Shown piece by piece: positions 6,041 through 8,937 of a stretch of DNA of 8,937 nt. The DNA is from Acidimicrobiales bacterium (lineage in GTDB: Bacteria; Actinomycetota; Acidimicrobiia; Acidimicrobiales; SHLQ01), in the NCBI GenBank assembly GCA_013002375.1, contig JABDJW010000338.1, positions 1 to 8,937 on the forward strand, written 5' to 3'. The translations under genes were made by a program, and so were the position numbers. The notes below the pieces were generated by a model. That model ran no database searches. It had not been told where the DNA came from and saw nothing but the letters and a program-made list of their open reading frames with translations. How positions within the stretch are numbered: position 1 is the stretch's first letter; the number at the start of each line of letters is the position of its first letter.

Positions 6041-6047
6041 GTCGGGC

Positions 6048-6848
6048 ATGGACTTCGACAACCTCTTCAGCATCGAGGGCAAAATCGCCCTCGTCACCGG
6101 CGGTTCACGCGGCATCGGCGAGATGATCGCGGCCGGCTTCCTGGCCCATGGCTCCAAGGTGTACATCAGCTCCCGAAAGGCCGACGTCTGCGATGCAACC
6201 GCAGCCCGGCTGGCCGAGCAGTTCGGCGGCGAGTGCATCTCGCTGCCGGCCGACCTCTCGAACCTCGAAGGCATCGACGGCCTGGTGGCCCAGATCAGCG
6301 AGCGCGAGGGCCAACTCGACATCTTGGTGAACAACGCCGGTGTGTCCTGGGGCGCCCCCCTCGAGGAGTTCCCCGAAATCGGATGGGACAAGGTGATGGA
6401 CACCAACGTGAAGGGTGTCTTCTTCTTGACCCAGCGGCTGCTGCCGTTGCTCGAGGCCGGCGCCACCGGCGACGACCCGAGCCGGGTGATCAACATCGGC
6501 TCGATCGACGGCATCAAGTCGCCGGCCTTCGAGACCTACTCGTATGGACCGTCCAAGGCTGCGGTCCACGCGCTGACCCGCCAACTCGGTGGGCAGCTGG
6601 CCCCCCGCAACATCATCGTCAACGCCATCGCGCCGGGCCCCTTCCCGACTTGGATGCTCTCCACCGGAGTCGGAACCGGTGGCGATGTCGAGGGCACCGA
6701 TTGGGATGCCCTCGGACAGACCAACCCCCGCGGCCGGGTCGGCACGCCCCAAGACATCGCCGGGCTGGCGATCTTTCTGAGTTCGCGGGCCGGCGCCTTC
6801 ACCGTCGGTGATGTCATCACCTGCGACGGCGGCATCGTCGTGAGCTAG
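6048..6848 (+). CDS. Short-chain dehydrogenase/reductase, RhlG-like, 266 aa
   Basis: A classical SDR using NAD(P)(H) to interconvert a ketone and an alcohol. The cofactor motif is TGGSRGIG (17-24); Arg43 in SSRK suggests a preference for NADP(H). NNAG is at 95-98 and the catalytic tetrad is Asn120, Ser152, Tyr166 and Lys170 (YGPSK). The pattern NNAGVSWGAPLEEFP, LLPLLEAGA, INIGSIDGI and IAPGPFP closely follows RhlG, the NADPH-dependent beta-ketoacyl reductase reported for rhamnolipid synthesis, so a 3-oxoacyl thioester or similar ketone is a reasonable substrate guess. ATG at 6048 gives the usual short lead before the first strand; the in-frame start at 5988 would add 20 residues that do not look like SDR. 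The dioxygenase gene starts two bases after the stop, so the pair is an operon. Confidence 0.9.
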   Translation: MDFDNLFSIEGKIALVTGGSRGIGEMIAAGFLAHGSKVYISSRKADVCDATAARLAEQFGGECISLPADLSNLEGIDGLVAQISEREGQLDILVNNAGVSWGAPLEEFPEIGWDKVMDTNVKGVFFLTQRLLPLLEAGATGDDPSRVINIGSIDGIKSPAFETYSYGPSKAAVHALTRQLGGQLAPRNIIVNAIAPGPFPTWMLSTGVGTGGDVEGTDWDALGQTNPRGRVGTPQDIAGLAIFLSSRAGAFTVGDVITCDGGIVVS

Positions 6849-6850
6849 CG

Positions 6851-7840
6851 ATGGCCTCTCCCCTGCCGCTCCCGACGATCGATCTTCAGCTCACCAATGC
6901 CGTCGACGACCTCCGGCGGAGTTTCGCCGGTCTGGGGTTCGCCCAGCTGGTGGGTCACGAAGTCAGCCGGGACGCCTCGTCCGGGCTGCGGGCCGCCTGT
7001 GACGACTTCTTTGCGGCTCCGGAGGCGGCCAAGGTACGCCACAGCGACCCCGACCCGCTCGCCAATCGGGGCTACCGGGCCAAGGGGGCCGAAGCCCTCA
7101 GCTACAGCCTCGGTCAACCGTCGCCACCGGATCTGTTCGAGAGCTTCAATTGCGGCGCCGACGACCGGGTCGGATCGTCACCGCTGCTCCAGCCGACTCC
7201 CTGGCCCGACGAGCTCGCTCCCGCGTTCCGGACCGCCGCGCACGCGTACCTCATCGAGATGGAACACCTGGCCCAGCGGCTCGACCAGTTGGTCGACGAA
7301 GCGCTGGGGCTCGCCCTCTTTGCGTCCTCGTCGATGCGGGGACCCGACACCATGGCCTGCATCAACTACACGCCGGGCCCAGCCGGCGATGACGGATCGG
7401 TGCATGGCCAGCAACGCATGGGGGCCCACTCCGACTACACCACCTTCACGATACTCGAGGCCGACCCCGTGCCCGGACTGCAGATCGTCGACCCGCACGG
7501 CCGTTGGTCCGATGTCATCCCCGAGCCCGGCGCGCTGTTGGTGAACGTCGGTGACGTGCTGGCCATGACCACCAACGACCGATGGCCCTCGACGCTGCAC
7601 CGAGTGGTGCCGATGCATGCCGGCGCAGCGGCCGAACGCCGGTCGATCGCGTACTTCCACTACCCGGACCTCGACGTCGAGATCGTGCCGCATCCGTCAT
7701 TCGTCAGCGCGACCCGACCAGCCCGCTACCGGCCGACCACCATCGCCGCGCATCTGGCCGCCAAGTTGGCTGGGCCCAAGGTGCATCGGCCCTCGTCGGG
7801 CCCATCGACCGTGGCCGGACGCCTCGACGACCTGACCTAG
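6851..7840 (+). CDS. Isopenicillin-N-synthase-family Fe(II)/2-oxoglutarate dioxygenase, 329 aa
   Basis: A 2OG-Fe(II) oxygenase of the IPNS/gibberellin-oxidase/flavonol-synthase type. An N-terminal DIOX_N-like region begins with LPTIDLQ (7-13) and GFAQLVGHEV (29-38). The C-terminal jelly roll has the HxD...H iron triad: His193 and Asp195 in MGAHSDYTTFT, and His250 in STLHRVV. The RxS motif that binds 2-oxoglutarate is Arg263 and Ser265 in RRSIAYFHY. The 'GLQIVDPHGRWSDV' and 'NVGDVLAMTTNDRW' blocks are as in the family. Length (329 aa) is normal. ATG at 6851 lies two bases after the SDR stop with only a weak GAG upstream, so translation is probably coupled. Bacterial members act in antibiotic, ethylene or small-molecule metabolism; the substrate here is unknown. 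Together with the SDR it could oxidise a C-H bond and then handle the resulting alcohol or ketone. Confidence 0.88.
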   Translation: MASPLPLPTIDLQLTNAVDDLRRSFAGLGFAQLVGHEVSRDASSGLRAACDDFFAAPEAAKVRHSDPDPLANRGYRAKGAEALSYSLGQPSPPDLFESFNCGADDRVGSSPLLQPTPWPDELAPAFRTAAHAYLIEMEHLAQRLDQLVDEALGLALFASSSMRGPDTMACINYTPGPAGDDGSVHGQQRMGAHSDYTTFTILEADPVPGLQIVDPHGRWSDVIPEPGALLVNVGDVLAMTTNDRWPSTLHRVVPMHAGAAAERRSIAYFHYPDLDVEIVPHPSFVSATRPARYRPTTIAAHLAAKLAGPKVHRPSSGPSTVAGRLDDLT

Positions 7841-7860
7841 CGAAAGCAGCGTGTCGGCGC

Positions 7861-8589
7861 CTACCGGCGCGCCGCGAACACGATGGCGTTGGAGTAGGTC
7901 ATCAACGGCCCCGTCGGTCGACGAACGGACGCTTCGAATCCGTGTTCGTGCAGTCGATCGGCGACGTCTTCGCCGAAATCGTTGAAGACCAACGACCGAC
8001 CTTGCGGCGATCGGTGGTACTTGGGATCGAGATGATGCACCACCGCGCCATCGCTCACCTCACCGCGAACGACGGTGTCCCCGCTCGGCACCATCGGAAC
8101 CGAGAACACCAGGGCCCCGCCGGGCCGCAACACGCGATGTGCTTCGGCAAAGGCGCGGTCGGGGTCGGGAACGTGTTCCATCACGTGGCTCGAGAATATC
8201 CAGTCGAACGACGCCGGAGCGAAGCCGAGTGCTTGGAGATCCTGATACGAGCGACGTTTCGGTTTGGCCGAGTTGTTGTCGGGCGGCTCGAGGGTGCACT
8301 CGAAGAAGTTCGGCAGCGCTCGGAGCCGGCCGCGCAACGGACCCGAAACGCCGACGTAGAGCACCGTCAGGGCGGCGAAATCCGGACGTTCGAGCAGCTC
8401 CATGAGGCACGTCGCTTCCCCATCGCCGAAGTGCTCGACGACCGCGGTGGCCTCGTCTCGATACCGCAGCCGCGCGCCGCATTGCTCGCACGGGAACGAA
8501 GCGCCGGGCGGGCGGCCGAAGTCGCCTCGCTCGAAGACCCCGACCCAACCACACACACCGCATCGTCCAGAAGACGGCTGCTTACTCAC
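7861..8589 (-). CDS. Methyltransferase-domain protein with N-terminal zinc ribbon, 242 aa
   Basis: Cys10, Cys13, Cys34 and Cys37 (RCGVCGW and PCEQCGARLRYRD) form a likely zinc ribbon. It is followed by a class I methyltransferase fold: the first strand VLYVGVSGPLRGRL (76-89), FDWIFSSHVMEHVPDPDRAF (128-147) and AHRVLRPGGALVFSVP (150-165). The end (HHLDPKYHRSPQG, then DFGEDVADRLHEHGF) is typical of Methyltransf_11/23 proteins found near polysaccharide and sugar-transfer genes. Motif I is degenerate: GVSGPLRG in place of GxGxG, so SAM binding may differ. The start is GTG at 8589, giving MSKQPSSGRC; no Shine-Dalgarno sequence is visible and no later Met would keep the zinc ribbon. It lies 57 bases downstream of the isocitrate lyase stop on the same strand. 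It converges with the dioxygenase gene with 20 bases between. The acceptor is unknown. Confidence 0.8.
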   Translation of the reverse strand: MSKQPSSGRCGVCGWVGVFERGDFGRPPGASFPCEQCGARLRYRDEATAVVEHFGDGEATCLMELLERPDFAALTVLYVGVSGPLRGRLRALPNFFECTLEPPDNNSAKPKRRSYQDLQALGFAPASFDWIFSSHVMEHVPDPDRAFAEAHRVLRPGGALVFSVPMVPSGDTVVRGEVSDGAVVHHLDPKYHRSPQGRSLVFNDFGEDVADRLHEHGFEASVRRPTGPLMTYSNAIVFAARR

Positions 8590-8590
8590 G

Positions 8591-8609
8591 AGCGGCCCGG
8601 CTCGCCGCT
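8591..8609. repeat. Inverted repeat between isocitrate lyase tail and methyltransferase
   Basis: AGCGGC and GCCGCT (8591-8596 and 8604-8609) are six-base arms around a seven-base loop. They lie just upstream of the GTG start of the zinc-ribbon methyltransferase, downstream of the isocitrate lyase stop on the minus strand. No T-run follows, so it could be a weak terminator or a structure covering the start region, or chance in GC-rich DNA. Confidence 0.3.
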
Positions 8610-8618
8610 TGGCGACGA

Positions 8619-8646
8619 GTGCAGGAGCGAGGAACGAGCGGGAGAC
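8619..8646. repeat. Purine-rich GAGCGAGGAACGAGCG motif
   Basis: The 28 bases before the isocitrate lyase stop are almost all purine plus C, with GAGCGAG and ACGAGCG half-repeats (8625-8640). The block CGAGCGGGAGACT (8635-8647) matches CGAGCGGGAAACC in the 24-base tandem repeat (3408-3420, 3432-3444) at 11 of 13 bases. It may be a dispersed short repeat that settles near gene ends; this is inference from three occurrences. Confidence 0.3.
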
Positions 8647-8736
8647 TCAGAACTGGTTCATCGTGTTGTCTTCGCCCTCGGCCTTGAGCGCCTGATCACC
8701 GGAGAAGTACTCCTTGTGATCGTCGCCGATGCTCGC
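8647..8736 (-). CDS. Isocitrate lyase, last 30 codons (cut off by an inverted junction)
   Basis: Read on the minus strand, 8736-8647 gives ASIGDDHKEYFSG, then DQALKAEGED and NTMNQF with a TGA stop. I recognise this as the C-terminal tail of the long, ICL2-like isocitrate lyases of actinobacteria (isocitrate to glyoxylate plus succinate, glyoxylate cycle). The residues that should come before it (ending KHQD plus about two or three more) are not on this strand: above 8736 the minus-strand frame stays open but becomes nonsense. The missing part is on the opposite strand at 8734-8937. No active-site residues are in this piece. The gene would be read towards the zinc-ribbon methyltransferase, 57 bases away. 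Family identity is from memory of the conserved tail; I am fairly but not fully sure. Confidence 0.65.
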   Translation of the reverse strand, partial: ASIGDDHKEYFSGDQALKAEGEDNTMNQF

Positions 8737-8739
8737 ATC
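8728..8739. repeat. Short inverted repeat at the isocitrate lyase junction
   Basis: GATGC-TC-GCATC lies exactly where the minus-strand tail stops matching and the plus-strand segment begins. Such a short palindrome is what is expected at a fold-back or template-switch joint. Confidence 0.6.
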
Positions 8740-8937
8740 CAGTCGTTCCAGGAGGACGCCAGCCGCGACGCCGGCATCTTCCATCACCTGATCACCCTGC
8801 CGACGTACCACACGACCGCGCTGAGCACCGACATCTTGTCGCGCGGGTACTTCGGCAAGGAGGGCATGTTGGCCTACGTCGCCGGAGTGCAGCGCCAGGA
8901 GATCCGCCAGCAGGTCGACTGCGTCAAGCACCAGGAC
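8734..8937 (+). pseudogene. Isocitrate lyase internal segment in inverted orientation (68 codons, runs off the window)
   Basis: Plus-strand frame 1 gives RIQSFQEDASRDAGIFHHL, then ITLPTYHTTALSTD, GYFGKEGMLAYVAGVQRQEI and VDCVKHQD. The pattern 'ITL...H...L', 'GMLAYV..VQ..E' and 'KHQ' is the C-terminal helical part of isocitrate lyase (compare the 'YV..VQ' and 'HQ' elements of E. coli AceA). It should directly precede the tail found on the minus strand at 8736-8647, with only about two to three residues missing. The frame has no start of its own here, because upstream of 8734 it reads the antisense of the tail. It is therefore not an independent gene but one part of a gene whose ends point in opposite directions, by inversion or by an artefact of amplification or assembly. 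Confidence 0.65.

Noticed and set aside
7857..7870. GCGCC-TACC-GGCGC as a terminator between the dioxygenase and the zinc-ribbon methyltransferase
   Set aside because: Five-base arms with no T-run, and half of it lies in the methyltransferase stop region; expected by chance at this GC content.
8737..8931. Minus-strand 94-aa reading frame as a complete small gene (8647-8931)
   Set aside because: Only its last 30 codons resemble a protein; the first about 65 residues are the antisense of the plus-strand isocitrate lyase segment.
8734..8937. A second, independent isocitrate lyase gene on the plus strand
   Set aside because: It begins exactly where the minus-strand tail ends, contains just the preceding codons and lacks any start region, so it is a piece of the same gene.

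Overview
The window is a dense, GC-rich, bacterial stretch with codons ending mostly in G or C and intergenic gaps of 2 to 122 bases. The protein families (flavin monooxygenase, DMFase-like protein, PhyH and IPNS-like oxygenases, DoxX, RhlG-like SDR, ICL2-like isocitrate lyase tail) and the candidate promoters (TANNNT-type -10 boxes placed 6 to 8 bases before ATG, which suggests leaderless mRNAs) point to a free-living, aerobic actinobacterium. An Acidimicrobiia-type lineage is my guess and is not proved by anything in the sequence. No rRNA, tRNA, CRISPR array, insertion sequence or phage gene is visible.

Layout, left to right. (1) 1-354 (+): the C-terminal end of a flavin-containing monooxygenase. 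(2) 423-791 (+): a small hypothetical protein. (3) 788-2332 (-): a stand-alone protein related to the large subunit of N,N-dimethylformamidase; it converges with gene 2 so tightly that one CTAG supplies both stops. (4) A 62-base divergent promoter region with a 14-base direct repeat at 20-base spacing. (5) 2395-3462 (+) and 3459-4901 (+): a PhyH-type Fe(II)/2-oxoglutarate dioxygenase coupled through an ATGA overlap to a two-HKD phospholipase D family protein. (6) 4910-5536 (-) and 5566-5925 (-): a class I methyltransferase and a DoxX-like membrane protein. (7) 6048-6848 (+) and 6851-7840 (+): an RhlG-like short-chain dehydrogenase followed two bases later by an isopenicillin-N-synthase-type dioxygenase. 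(8) 7861-8589 (-): a methyltransferase with a four-cysteine zinc ribbon. (9) 8647-8937: a scrambled isocitrate lyase C-terminus.

How the genes work together: there is no single recognisable pathway. The two (+) pairs each put an Fe(II)/2-oxoglutarate oxygenase beside another lipid- or ketone-handling enzyme (PLD; SDR). With the monooxygenase, the DMFase-like hydrolase and the glyoxylate-cycle enzyme isocitrate lyase, this fits oxidative breakdown or modification of small organic or lipid compounds. That is inference from families only.

The most striking signal is at the right edge. The last 30 codons of isocitrate lyase lie on the minus strand (8647-8736), while the preceding about 68 codons lie on the plus strand (8734-8937). 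Flipping the terminal 200 bases would nearly restore a continuous gene. This is either a small inversion or, more likely, a fold-back chimera at the end of an assembled sequence.
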